NCBI GenBank assembly: GCA_965198495.1
Contig: CBDAPL010000001.1
Span: forward strand, 1,240,001-1,304,000
DNA: 64,000 nt
DNA from: RH-AL1 sp965198495
Lineage (GTDB): Bacteria > Pseudomonadota > Alphaproteobacteria > Rhizobiales > Beijerinckiaceae
Reading direction: 5' to 3'
Below the pieces are notes generated by a model. It was given only the letters and a program-made list of their open reading frames with translations. It was not told where the DNA came from and searched no databases. This document shows, piece after piece, positions 1-7,075 of the stretch. How positions within the stretch are numbered: the first letter of the stretch is position 1; each line of letters starts with the position of its first letter. Made by a program: the position numbers and the translations under genes.

Positions 1-192
1 CGCGGCGCTGAAATTCGGCGAGTAGCGGCAGGTTGACGAGGATGTCGGCGCAATTGTCGGAGGCGACCTGCGCGAGCGCCATCAGATCGGCGAAGAGCTC
101 GATTTCGTCCTCGTGTCGCGGCGCTGTGTCGGACGCCCATTGGTCGGCGCCGCAATCAAAAGCGTGGTGAGCATGGCGGCCGAAAAACCCAT
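1..192 (-). pseudogene. Fragment of a small (possibly exported) protein, cut by the window edge
   Basis: On the minus strand an ATG at 192 opens a short hydrophobic leader (MGFSAAMLTTLLIAA), but that frame soon stops. A shift near position 150 joins it to a second frame that stays open to the window edge and reads like protein (ADQWASDTAPRHEDEIELF and onward). The simplest reading is a small exported or membrane protein whose 5' end carries a frameshift and whose 3' end lies outside the window. No family is recognised. The leader and the body might instead be unrelated. Confidence 0.3.
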
Positions 193-209
193 CGTGCTAT
201 CCTTGGTCC

Positions 210-887
210 ATGTGCAATTTGTACAGCATCACGCGAGGCCAGGAAGCCATGCGCCGGCTCTTTGCTATCGAGCGGGATCTCGCTGGCAACCTGCCGCCGC
301 TGCCGAGCGTGTTTCCGGACATGCTGGCACCGATCGTCCGCGTCGGTGCCGACGGCGGGCGCGAGCTCGCGATAGCACGCTGGGGCATGCCGGGTCCGCC
401 GCAGTTCGGCGGTTTGCCTGTCACCAACATCCGCAACACATTAAGCCCGCACTGGCGCGGCTGGCTCGGGCCATCCAGCCGCTGCCTGGTGCCGGTGACG
501 TCGTTCTGCGAATGGGCTGACACGAAACCGAAGAAGACGCCGACTTGGTTCGCGCTCGACGCCGGACGGCCATTGTTCGCCTTCGCAGGGATCTGGACGC
601 CGTGGCGCGGCGTGCGCGGCACAAAGGCCAATCCGATCGACGGCGAGCACGAGCTCTACGGCTTCCTTACCACGCAGGCGAACGGCGTCGTTGGTCCGGT
701 GCACCCGAAGGCGATGCCGGCGCTGCTGACGACGACCGAGGAGTACGACGCCTGGCTACGCGCGCCGTGGAGCGAGGCGCGCGCGCTCCAACGGCCGCTG
801 CCTGACGCGATGATGGCGATCGTCGCGGCGGGCGAGAAGGAGGACAGCCACGATGCGAGAAACGGACCCGAAGCGCGGCTTTTCTGA
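210..887 (+). CDS. SOS response-associated peptidase (SRAP/YedK/HMCES family)
   Basis: This 225-residue protein has the hallmarks of the SRAP family. The N-terminus is MCN, so Cys2 is exposed once Met1 is removed. WGMPGP, the TNIRNT segment, a VTSFCEW block and a late HPKAMPALL block follow in the usual order. Family members such as E. coli YedK and human HMCES form a thiazolidine crosslink through Cys2 with abasic sites in single-stranded DNA and shield them from error-prone repair. Length is normal for the family. The usual HxRMP motif is HPKAMP here, so the Arg is replaced, but the His is kept. A small membrane-protein ORF overlaps its 3' end. No LexA box is visible upstream. The family call is firm; activity is inferred. 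Confidence 0.9.
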   Translation: MCNLYSITRGQEAMRRLFAIERDLAGNLPPLPSVFPDMLAPIVRVGADGGRELAIARWGMPGPPQFGGLPVTNIRNTLSPHWRGWLGPSSRCLVPVTSFCEWADTKPKKTPTWFALDAGRPLFAFAGIWTPWRGVRGTKANPIDGEHELYGFLTTQANGVVGPVHPKAMPALLTTTEEYDAWLRAPWSEARALQRPLPDAMMAIVAAGEKEDSHDARNGPEARLF

Positions 888-1077
888 GCGGCGAGCCACA
901 CCGCACCTATGGGCCTGGTTCGATGTCGCGGGAGCGCTGCTGGCGCTCATCATGGTACTCCGATCCTGGTACGAGGGCACGCCTCTCTCCGGCATCGAGG
1001 CGACGTGGACCGCCGTCGTCGTCGCGCGGGCTGGTCTGCGTGCCCTCGTCCTCGCGCTTACCTTCTCGTTGCGCTGA
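853..1077 (+). CDS. Small predicted membrane protein
   Basis: This 74-residue ORF begins at an ATG inside the last codons of the SRAP gene (35-bp overlap, another frame). A hydrophobic stretch (WFDVAGALLALIMVLRSW) could be one membrane segment, and the C-terminal half (VVVARAGLRALVLALTFSLR) may be a second. No family is recognised. Overlap with the SRAP 3' end suggests co-translation, but the ORF is short and GC-rich, so chance is possible. Confidence 0.45.
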   Translation: MRETDPKRGFSERRATPHLWAWFDVAGALLALIMVLRSWYEGTPLSGIEATWTAVVVARAGLRALVLALTFSLR

Positions 1078-1079
1078 TC

Positions 1080-1319
1080 TCAGTCGGGGGGCGGATCGGC
1101 GGCGGCGTCCGGCGACATAGCCCGAAGCACGAGGCGCATCGCCCCAGACCGGTTCAGGCGGAAGTCGGCCTTCGTGAGTTCCATCGGGCCGCAAAGGTGA
1201 AGAAACGCGAGAATGTTGGCTCTCATCTCCGGCGGTTGCGCGCTGAAGAAACGCCGAAAGGCCGCCACCACGGCAGGGTCGCGGCCGAAGCCGTCCCCGA
1301 ACATGCCCTCAGGCGGCAT
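1080..1319 (-). CDS. Small protein overlapping the 3' end of luxI
   Basis: This 79-residue ORF starts at ATG 1319, 11 nt inside the end of luxI in another frame, so translation is very likely coupled. The protein starts MPPEGMFGDGFGRD, has an amphipathic middle (AVVAAFRRFFSAQPPEMRANILAFLHLCG) and ends in acid and proline residues. I recognise no domain. From memory, small unknown ORFs overlapping luxI-type genes have been reported to matter for acyl-homoserine lactone production in Methylobacterium; homology to those is not shown here. A helper or regulator of the synthase is a reasonable guess. A longer reading of the same frame from 1529 lies wholly inside luxI and is rejected. Confidence 0.65.
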   Translation of the reverse strand: MPPEGMFGDGFGRDPAVVAAFRRFFSAQPPEMRANILAFLHLCGPMELTKADFRLNRSGAMRLVLRAMSPDAAADPPPD

Positions 1320-1947
1320 GGCGCTCCACCGCGTTGAGCCGTAGCGGCAGATCGCGCCGCACGAGTTCCGCCGGCGGCGCGTTGAGCCGTGCCAACATCC
1401 TGGCGTAGCCTTCGGCGGTGACCTCGGCGATGACCGCGATCGTCGGCTGTCCACCGACCGATTGCGGCAGACCAAGGGGACGCAGCTTGAAGCCGGCCTG
1501 CAGCCAGCGCGACAGCGCCGCCACCTCAATGACGCCGGTCAGGTTGGAAATGCCTTCCTCGAGACAGAACTTCTGCATGGCGACGAGAAGCTTGGCATCG
1601 GCGCGTCCGATGCGACGATGCTGAGCCACGCAGTAGCGCGTCGCTTCCCAGGTCGCCTCGTCGCGCGGGATCGGCCATTGCGTCAGGTAGCCGAACACTT
1701 CGCTCAGCATGTGCGGTCGCAGCGTCGGATAGAACCTCTGGCCGCCGAGGACGTCCTCGCCGTTCATTGCGAGGAGGTAGACGGCATGTTCGTTATCGAA
1801 TTGGTCGCGTTCCAATTCGCCATCGCCGGCGATATCGGCCCAACCCTTCTCCTTGATAAAGACTTGGTGCCTGCAGGCGAAATACTGTCGCAGCGCATCG
1901 CCATACAAATGTGAGTTGCCGCTCGCGATAACATGGACTTGGATCAT
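1309..1947 (-). CDS. Acyl-homoserine-lactone synthase, LuxI family
   Basis: This 212-residue protein makes an N-acyl-homoserine lactone from S-adenosylmethionine and an acyl-ACP or acyl-CoA. The N-terminal half holds the conserved LuxI residues: Arg26 and Phe30 in RHQVF, Trp36, Asp48 and Asp51 in ERDQFD, and Arg71 in GGQRFYP. The C-terminal acyl-chain half follows (TRYCVAQHRR onward). ATG 1947 is preferred over GTG 1950 because AGAGGA lies 8 nt before the ATG. The gene is 87-90 bp downstream of luxR on the same strand, with a lux box in between, which implies positive feedback. The acyl chain cannot be read from the sequence. I give no symbol because LuxI proteins are named by organism. Confidence 0.93.
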   Translation of the reverse strand: MIQVHVIASGNSHLYGDALRQYFACRHQVFIKEKGWADIAGDGELERDQFDNEHAVYLLAMNGEDVLGGQRFYPTLRPHMLSEVFGYLTQWPIPRDEATWEATRYCVAQHRRIGRADAKLLVAMQKFCLEEGISNLTGVIEVAALSRWLQAGFKLRPLGLPQSVGGQPTIAVIAEVTAEGYARMLARLNAPPAELVRRDLPLRLNAVERHAA

Positions 1948-2006
1948 CACAAGGTTCCTCTTGGGGAGAGACCTCGGATTTTTACGCGAAGGCGAGAGCG
2001 CCCGGC

Positions 2007-2026
2007 TATTGTAAGAAATTACAGGT
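2007..2026 (-). promoter_or_regulatory. lux box (LuxR-AHL operator) upstream of luxI
   Basis: Read on the minus strand this 20-bp element is ACCTGTAATTTCTTACAATA, a dyad with core TGTAA-N4-TTACA. It matches the size and form of lux boxes and lies 59 bp upstream of the luxI ATG, between luxR and luxI. The outer bases are only partly symmetrical. Autoinduction of luxI by the neighbouring LuxR is the natural inference. Confidence 0.7.
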
Positions 2027-2037
2027 CGTTGCGTATT

Positions 2038-2781
2038 CTATAGCGAAATCAACCGCTGGCAGAGGGCGCGGGCGACGGCCTCGGTCTTGTTGGCGGCGCC
2101 GAGCTTGCGCGTGGCATTGGTCACGTGCATCTCGGCGGTGCGCCGCGTGATGGCGAGGATCTCGGCAATCTTGACGGCCGATTTGCCGGCCGCCGACCAG
2201 GTGAGGACCTCGATCTCGCGGTTTGTCAGCGTCTCGGCGGGAACCGCAGCCCTTTCACTGTCGAGTTCGCGCACGCGCTCGAACGCGTAGATGCCCATAA
2301 GATGGATGGCGGGCCTGGTGAACTGGTTGAGGAAGGGGCGATCCCTGGCGCTCAGGGAGAAGCATGACGTGTCGCCATCGAGCCCGTGGATGGGCAGCGT
2401 CAGGCCGAAGTTCATCCCGAAGTCGCGAGCGCGATGCATCACCTCGCGGGGACGAGGTGCCGGACTGGGCGTCAGCTCGTCCCATGAGAAGGGATTGCTC
2501 GCGCTTCTGCAGAAGCGCACCACTGGATCGATCTTCTGATAAGTGCTGGCGAGGTAATGCTCCGCCCATCCCGGCGGGAGATCCAAGAGGAGGACGCGCG
2601 GGAGCGCCTTGCTGAACGGTCCCGGCATTGTCGACATGACGAAACGTTCGTAGCCGAACTCGGCGAGCGCCGCGCGCGTCGCCGTTAGGATCTCGGATTT
2701 GGACGTCATCGAGGACAGCCGATCGACAAACTCGAGGGCGAACGCGCCGAACTCCAAGGCCTCCGCGCTTCGATCCGTCAT
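2038..2781 (-). CDS. LuxR-family quorum-sensing regulator
   Basis: This 247-residue protein has an N-terminal autoinducer-binding domain (about 30-170) and a C-terminal GerE-type helix-turn-helix (about 183-245, LTNREIEVLTWSAAGKS). The AHL-pocket residues of LuxR/TraR are all present with correct spacing: Trp72, Tyr76, Asp85, Pro86 and Trp100, matching the classical W57, Y61, D70, P71, W85. This marks a true AHL receptor and not an orphan of another ligand class. It precedes luxI on the same strand and should act at the lux box in between. The start is ATG 2781; no strong Shine-Dalgarno is seen. Confidence 0.93.
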   Translation of the reverse strand: MTDRSAEALEFGAFALEFVDRLSSMTSKSEILTATRAALAEFGYERFVMSTMPGPFSKALPRVLLLDLPPGWAEHYLASTYQKIDPVVRFCRSASNPFSWDELTPSPAPRPREVMHRARDFGMNFGLTLPIHGLDGDTSCFSLSARDRPFLNQFTRPAIHLMGIYAFERVRELDSERAAVPAETLTNREIEVLTWSAAGKSAVKIAEILAITRRTAEMHVTNATRKLGAANKTEAVARALCQRLISL

Positions 2782-2835
2782 TTACCCACCCGTCGACTAA
2801 CTTTGGTTTGCCTGAGGCGCTATGACTAAGCCTGT

Positions 2836-3243
2836 TTGGCGTGTACGTCTATTTCGATACAACCCAAGCATGGCGGGGCGCACTTGCGAAACGACGACGC
2901 GGCGGTCATCAATCGGGAGGTCGGGCGTCGCATTAAGCTACGGCGTCTCGAGCTTAGGATCTCGCAGAGCGATTTGGCGAAGACGTTGAACGTGACGTTT
3001 CAGCAGGTCCAGAAATATGAGAACGGACGCAACAGGGTCTCGGCAAGCAGCCTGTCAGTGATAGCGAAAACCCTTCGCGTGAACCCGGCCCACTTCTTCG
3101 ATTTTGAATTTGCCACTGTTTGCTCCGGCGACATGGACAGAGAGGCGGTCGCCCTGAACGTGGCCTTCACCCGCATCACCGATACGGCCTTGCGGACCAA
3201 GATCGTTGAGATGATCGAAGCCGTTGCGAGTACTCAAGAATGA
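2836..3243 (+). CDS. XRE-family transcriptional regulator
   Basis: A helix-turn-helix of the Cro/C1 type spans about residues 30-85: VGRRIKLRRLELRISQSDLA, then VTFQQVQKYENGRNRVSASSL, then LAKTLRVNP-like spacing and HFFDFE. The C-terminal tail (MDREAVALNVAFTRITDTALRTKIVEMIEAVAS) resembles the short helical tail of XRE proteins common in alphaproteobacteria. The longest reading starts at TTG 2836; TTG 2884 is a second candidate and no ATG precedes the HTH. Its stop overlaps the start of the next small membrane gene by 4 bp. It diverges from luxR with 54 bp between, so it could share control with the quorum-sensing genes, but this is not shown. Confidence 0.85.
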   Translation: MACTSISIQPKHGGAHLRNDDAAVINREVGRRIKLRRLELRISQSDLAKTLNVTFQQVQKYENGRNRVSASSLSVIAKTLRVNPAHFFDFEFATVCSGDMDREAVALNVAFTRITDTALRTKIVEMIEAVASTQE

Positions 3244-3518
3244 TCGCCGCCTTCTTCTGGCTCTTCGAGGACCGACAGACCGGCCGCATCGTCATAGGCC
3301 AGAAGCCGAATGTACCGCTCATGATCTTCGCAGGCGCTTGGCTTGCGGCCGCCGTTCTGCGCCCACGCGGGCCAGTGGGAGTCGCGCTCCGCGCGGCTGA
3401 GGTGGGTAGCCTTGCTGCCTGGGCCGCGGACGAGGCCGTGCGCGGCGTCAACCCATGGCGGAAGGCGCTTGGCGCCGTCGGCTTGCTCTACGCGGCGCAG
3501 CTGCTCACGCGCCGCTGA
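3240..3518 (+). CDS. Small predicted membrane protein
   Basis: This 92-residue ORF starts with ATGA overlap on the XRE gene, a strong sign of co-translation. It has several hydrophobic stretches (VPLMIFAGAWLAAAVL near 25-40, EVGSLAAWAADEAV near 54-67 and LGAVGLLYAAQLL near 77-89), consistent with two or three short membrane helices. It ends 14 bp inside the convergent gene 3505-3759. No family is recognised. Confidence 0.6.
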   Translation: MIAAFFWLFEDRQTGRIVIGQKPNVPLMIFAGAWLAAAVLRPRGPVGVALRAAEVGSLAAWAADEAVRGVNPWRKALGAVGLLYAAQLLTRR

Positions 3519-3759
3519 GCAGCTCGTCCATGGTCGGCACCGCGCCGAATTGCTCGATCACCACCGCATCGTTGAACTCGCCCGTCGCCGGATCGCCCGA
3601 GCGCGAAAAGGCCACGGCGCCTGGGTAGTCGCTTGCCGCCATCCGGCGCGCCTCGCGTACCGCGGCGCTCGCCGACAGCCTTTCCTGAGCCTCGCCGGGG
3701 ACGAGCTCGCCGTCATCGTTTGCGACGAATGGAAGAGCCACGAAATAGGTGACCGCCAT
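3505..3759 (-). CDS. Small SOS-linked protein (paralogue of the gene leading the umuDC operon)
   Basis: This 84-residue protein starts MAVTYFVALPFVANDDGELVPG. It is clearly related to the 85-residue product of 47953-48210 (MAITTYIILPFVVAKRGGKLVPG) and to the broken copy at 31545. All three share an N-terminal beta-like stretch, a basic/Ala-rich helix (AVREARRMAASDYPGAVAFSR) and a C-terminal acidic tail near the last 20 residues. Its upstream region carries a perfect LexA box (3795-3809), so DNA damage should induce it. Function is unknown; the link to umuDC elsewhere in the window suggests a role in SOS mutagenesis or its control. Confidence 0.75.
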   Translation of the reverse strand: MAVTYFVALPFVANDDGELVPGEAQERLSASAAVREARRMAASDYPGAVAFSRSGDPATGEFNDAVVIEQFGAVPTMDELLSGA

Positions 3760-3794
3760 CTCCCTAACCTCCTCTTGACCCCGACAGGATAGCA

Positions 3795-3809
3795 GAACAA
3801 AAAAGGAAC
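3795..3809 (-). promoter_or_regulatory. LexA box (SOS operator)
   Basis: GAAC-N7-GAAC on the plus strand, that is GTTC-N7-GTTC on the minus strand, the consensus of alphaproteobacterial LexA. It lies 36 bp upstream of the minus-strand gene ending at 3505 and directly abuts the first codon of the divergent ORF at 3810, so it could control both. Confidence 0.75.
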
Positions 3810-4139
3810 ATGAAGAGGATCGACGAACTGCGCGCGCTGGCGGCGCGGATGGCCGGGGCGGCCGGCCGGCGCATTGCCGTCTCGCCGCGTTCGGCCGAGG
3901 CCGTCTCTACGGCCCTGCGCGCCTATGCCGATCAGCTGTCGCGGCCGGTCGAGGACCATCCGAACTTTACGGTCGACGTCTGGGACGATCGCGACGGCAT
4001 CATCGAAACAATGGCGCGCTGCTCGAGCCTGCTGGTCGCGCGCGCCGCCTACGACCAGGCGCTGATCGAGCGGCCTCGGCTGAAGGTGACGCTGCGCCAG
4101 GGCATTCGAATCGTGGCGCGGCGGGAGGCGGACGGGTGA
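3810..4139 (+). CDS. Hypothetical protein divergent from the SOS small gene
   Basis: This 109-residue ORF (MKRIDELRALAARMAGAAGR...) has a helical N-terminus, a central VEDHPNFTVDVWDDRDG segment and a basic C-terminus (LRQGIRIVARREADG). No family is recognised. The listed ATG touches the LexA box, leaving no room for a leader, so either a leaderless transcript or a later start (for example ATG 3850) is possible. If real, it may be SOS-controlled together with its divergent neighbour. Confidence 0.5.
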   Translation: MKRIDELRALAARMAGAAGRRIAVSPRSAEAVSTALRAYADQLSRPVEDHPNFTVDVWDDRDGIIETMARCSSLLVARAAYDQALIERPRLKVTLRQGIRIVARREADG

Positions 4140-4316
4140 GCCTGGCTCGGCTAACGCGCCACGACGCGGGCACGATGCCGGCGCTGATCGTGCCAGGATT
4201 AGACTGGGGCGGTTCGCGGAACCGGTCGCCGTGCCAGGAATCCGCCAGAAATGACGAGCGTTTCGGGCGCTTGGCCCGAAGCGGGCGGGTCGGGCGCGGA
4301 TCAGTAATCCGCGCAC

Positions 4317-4979
4317 ATGGTCCGCCATGCCGGCTTGAAGGCTTCCTTGGTTGCGGAGAATCCCATGTACTACAAGTTTCTGGAAAGCGGCGATGTATAC
4401 CATGTCCTCATAGAAGGAACCATGATGGTAAGCAGCTTGAGCTACTTCAGGAAGCTTGAGCTGGGCGACATCGGAGACCCGCTTGAGGGAGGTACCCGAC
4501 TTACAGTAAGGAAGGCGATTATTGCTACGGAAGGGTCGCCCGAGTTGGAGATGCTCAACGCCGCCGATATCGGGCTTGGATCGTTCAAACAATTCCCCAA
4601 GATCGAACACGGCGGACAGTTAATAATCAACGAGGCGTAAGGCGACCGCCGGGTCAACGACTTGTATGAGAACGTCGCTCTGGCTGTGGTCGAGTATGTA
4701 CTAAGGAGCGTCGACGTAAAGGAAGGACCAGTCTTGGAGCTCAACCCGTTCAAGAAGGAGGATCGATTCAGGTCGCAATCCGGAGAGGTCATTACAAAAG
4801 ACCGTCTCATCTTTGCAATCCCAACAGTAAAGCGCATTTCATGCTCGCTAGGGCGGTGCTGTATAGGACCGCTCACGGGAGCCTTTCGAGCTAGGTCCCC
4901 GTTGCGGCTGACATCCGCGTCGACTCGTCCCTGCGGCGTTTCTAGGAGCCGCGCGACGGCATTGTTGGGGGGACCCTAG
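4317..4979 (+). pseudogene. Remnant of an unrecognised gene with an in-frame stop
   Basis: From about 4365 the plus strand reads like a real protein: MYYKFLESGDVYHVLIEGTM, then SSLSYFRKLE, DPLEGGTRLTV and EGSPELEMLNAADIGLGSFK. A TAA at 4638 stops it, but the same frame continues with protein-like sequence (DLYENVALAVVEYVLRSVDV, then LELNPFKKEDRFRSQSGE) until about 4845, where it becomes noise. Base composition here is AT-richer than the flanks. I read it as a decayed gene of unknown family with a nonsense codon and a lost 3' end. Two separate short genes are less likely. About 170 bp before it (4140-4316) hold no clear gene. Confidence 0.45.
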
Positions 4980-4998
4980 GGTTTCGCGGGTCCTCCCC
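4967..4998. repeat. Strong GC stem-loop before the umuD fragment
   Basis: GGGGGGACCC (4967-4976) can pair with GGGTCC-T-CCCC (4988-4998, one bulged T) across an 11-nt loop. There is no T run after it, so it is not a standard intrinsic terminator. It sits 20 bp before the truncated umuD copy and after the decayed gene, and may mark a rearrangement border or an old mobile-element end. Confidence 0.4.
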
Positions 4999-5018
4999 CA
5001 GGAGGTCGACCCCCTGCG

Positions 5019-5198
5019 ATGGAGATCATCGGCATCGCCTACATCATACCCATGCCCGTGCCACTCCTCGCCCGCGCCGTGCCGGCAGGCTTTCCCAGTC
5101 CGGCGGACGACTTCATCGAGGATGAGATCGACCTTCAGCGGCTGCTGATCACGAATAGACCTGCCACCATCCTGGTAGGCTCGCTCGACATCGACTAA
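5019..5198 (+). pseudogene. umuD: Truncated umuD copy
   Basis: The 59-codon ORF MEIIGIAYIIPMPVPLLARA... is nearly identical over its first 52 residues to the intact umuD at 48247 (MEIIGIAYSIPMPVPLLARA...), including the Ala-Gly autocleavage pair at 23-24. After PATILVGS it leaves the family and stops at TAA 5196, just before where the catalytic GDSM serine would be. The DNA downstream has no umuC. It is an inactive relic of a second SOS mutagenesis cassette. A dominant-negative or dimerising fragment is possible but unsupported. Confidence 0.8.
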
Positions 5199-5434
5199 GA
5201 CCTCCCTTGAACGCCGTCGGTCTCCTTGGTGACGACATGCCAGCCCATCACGCGTGCATTACTTACCTCGGCTCTCATGTCGCGATGGCGTCTCGGGCCG
5301 CGCGATCGAGCCCGGCTCCAACGAGACCGCGAAACCGGCTGCCAGGCTCGCAGAGACGTTCGACGCGACAGTGGCACGTACACCGGCGACTCGGTTTAGA
5401 GCGGCTTCAACGAAGCCCGCGCGCCTCAATCGAC

Positions 5435-6622
5435 TCATCCCGGGTCCTCGATCACCCTGGTGATTGCGTAGCTGGGCGTGTAGCCGTACAGCACGTTGCC
5501 GGTCGGCCTGACCGCCTTGACGACCTTGGCGCGGACGCGGTCCCAGCCGCCCTTGCGCCAGCCGAACAGATACGGCGTCATATCGGCCGGATAGGTCTTC
5601 AACGTCAGGCCGAGCTCCTTGTCGGAAAGGTGGGCCGTCTCTGCGGCGAGCTCCGCGAGGCGCGCCTTGCGATTGGCCACGGCGGCTTCCAGGCGCTGGC
5701 GGATGGCGTCGAAGTCACCCCAGTATTCTTCGGGCAGGAGCCGGCGCGTTGCCTCCATCTCGCGCACGGACCCGTCTTCGTCGGCAAGGATGACCTCCCA
5801 GAGAGCGAGCGGCGTGCAGCGCGAGATCAACGCGTGGATGCGCCGGTATTCGGCGCCCTTGATCTTCAGCCGGAAACCGTCGGCATAGCGGACGACAAAT
5901 CCCTCCCGCGTTGACGGCATCGTCTCGGCATGGGCGATCATGTCGATCACCGAGGCGAACGCATGCCGCTCGGCGACAGGCCAGCCGGTGCCGCGCCCGA
6001 CATCAAGAAGTTCTTCGTAGGACATCTCCAAACCATCGGCACCGTAGGCGGCGAGAAGGACGAGCGCCGGCTCCGGGTAGAGAACGACGACCCGGTTCTC
6101 GCGGTAGGTCGCCTCCAGGAGGTAGGTCGCGCCCTCGGCGAGTTCGCCGAGGGCGTCGGAGGCGAGATCTTGGGAGGCGAGGCGCGTCAGCGCCCATCTC
6201 GCCTGCTCGGAAGCGAACGCGCCCTTGGTCGCCGTCCGCCATCGGCCGTCGAACCGGAACAGGATGACGAGCGAGCCGTCGAGCTTTTCGAAGGCCTCGA
6301 ACGGGCCGTCCGGGACAGTCGCGTTCGTGGTCGTTCCGTTTGTGGTCGTTCCTTGCCGCTCGCCGGCGTTGAAGAACTTCGGGAACGGCGTGGCGACGAC
6401 CTCGCGTCGGCCCTCATGTAGGATCAGCCCGCGCGCCATTAGCGAGAACTCGTCCCAGAGATCGTCGTAGACGCAACTGCTGCTGTAGATCCAAAGGGAC
6501 AGGCCGGTCGGCGGATCGTAACGCCGGTTGACGGCGCCTCCGGCCCTGGCTCGTTCGAGACCTGCAAGAAGGTCGTCGAACGACATTCGTCGAGCGGGAT
6601 GGCGTCGGGCGGGATGGATCAC
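5435..6622 (-). CDS. RNA ligase, T4 Rnl1-like
   Basis: This 395-residue protein belongs to the covalent nucleotidyltransferases. Motif I is FEKLDGSLVI (Lys in KLDGS is the expected AMP-carrying residue). Upstream sits SLMARGLILHEG, downstream ATYLLEATYRENRVVVLYP (motif III/IIIa region) and EGFVVRYADGFRLKIKGAEY (motifs IV and V, with the KIK lysines). This set and spacing match the T4 Rnl1 family, which seals 5'-phosphate to 3'-hydroxyl RNA ends, for example cleaved tRNA anticodons. The start is GTG 6622, because GAGGA lies 6-7 nt upstream; ATG 6586 lacks such a site. Its start overlaps the end of a short upstream reading frame. No kinase/phosphatase partner is intact next to it. Confidence 0.85.
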   Translation of the reverse strand: MIHPARRHPARRMSFDDLLAGLERARAGGAVNRRYDPPTGLSLWIYSSSCVYDDLWDEFSLMARGLILHEGRREVVATPFPKFFNAGERQGTTTNGTTTNATVPDGPFEAFEKLDGSLVILFRFDGRWRTATKGAFASEQARWALTRLASQDLASDALGELAEGATYLLEATYRENRVVVLYPEPALVLLAAYGADGLEMSYEELLDVGRGTGWPVAERHAFASVIDMIAHAETMPSTREGFVVRYADGFRLKIKGAEYRRIHALISRCTPLALWEVILADEDGSVREMEATRRLLPEEYWGDFDAIRQRLEAAVANRKARLAELAAETAHLSDKELGLTLKTYPADMTPYLFGWRKGGWDRVRAKVVKAVRPTGNVLYGYTPSYAITRVIEDPG

Positions 6623-6780
6623 GTCGCGTCCTCGGTCGTCGGCTGGAGATCGTCGACCCCGATGGGCACGACGTCGGTTTCAAGAAGGCCGTCGCGCTCT
6701 CCGCCCAACGTGCGTCGAGGTGGGCGCCGGGTTCTCCCTCCAGCCCGTAGACCGTTGCCGGACCAAGTGACCGTCGTCAT
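6619..6780 (-). pseudogene. Remnant of a gene translationally coupled to the RNA ligase
   Basis: A minus-strand frame ends LLETDVVPIGVDDLQPTTEDAT with a TGA that overlaps the GTG start of the RNA ligase, a typical operon overlap. Further upstream the protein-like reading moves to another frame (GLEGEPGAHLDARWAESATAF), so this seems to be the 3' end of a frameshifted and truncated gene. The family is not recognisable. It may be the lost partner of the RNA ligase. Confidence 0.3.
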
Positions 6781-6826
6781 GGTCGCGGATCGAAGCTCGT
6801 GACAGGCTCACTCACACGCCCTTCCC

Positions 6827-7075
6827 TTGAATATTCCGAGAGCCCGTTTAGGTGGGCGCTTCCCGAGTGAATGCGGAAGATGCCGGTCTTGCGAAAGGAA
6901 AACATACCAACCAAATCTTCCTGGCAATGCCTCCACAAAACAACACTCCTACCTCTTCTTGGTCGTACTGATTGCGCTCTATACGGCGTGCGCGCTGGCC
7001 ATGATCAATGAGATTGTGCGCGGCTTGCCTGTGCTCACCAATGAAGTCATTGCGCAACTAAATCCCGGGCTTTGA
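6827..7075 (+). CDS. Possible small membrane protein
   Basis: This 82-codon ORF has one good membrane segment (YLFLVVLIALYTACALAMI, residues about 43-61). Its N-terminus is Arg/Cys-rich and may not be translated. No family is known. It ends where the HlyD remnant on the other strand starts. It may be chance; little else supports it. Confidence 0.25.
   Translation: MNIPRARLGGRFPSECGRCRSCERKTYQPNLPGNASTKQHSYLFLVVLIALYTACALAMINEIVRGLPVLTNEVIAQLNPGL

Noticed and set aside
4136..4459. ORF coupled by GTGA to the 3810 gene
   Set aside because: Only the first 25 residues could be protein; the rest reads out of frame against the better remnant at 4365 onward.
3558..4610. 350-codon minus-strand ORF
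   Set aside because: It lies across three better-supported genes on both strands and is rich in Arg, Pro and Gly, as expected for a shadow frame.
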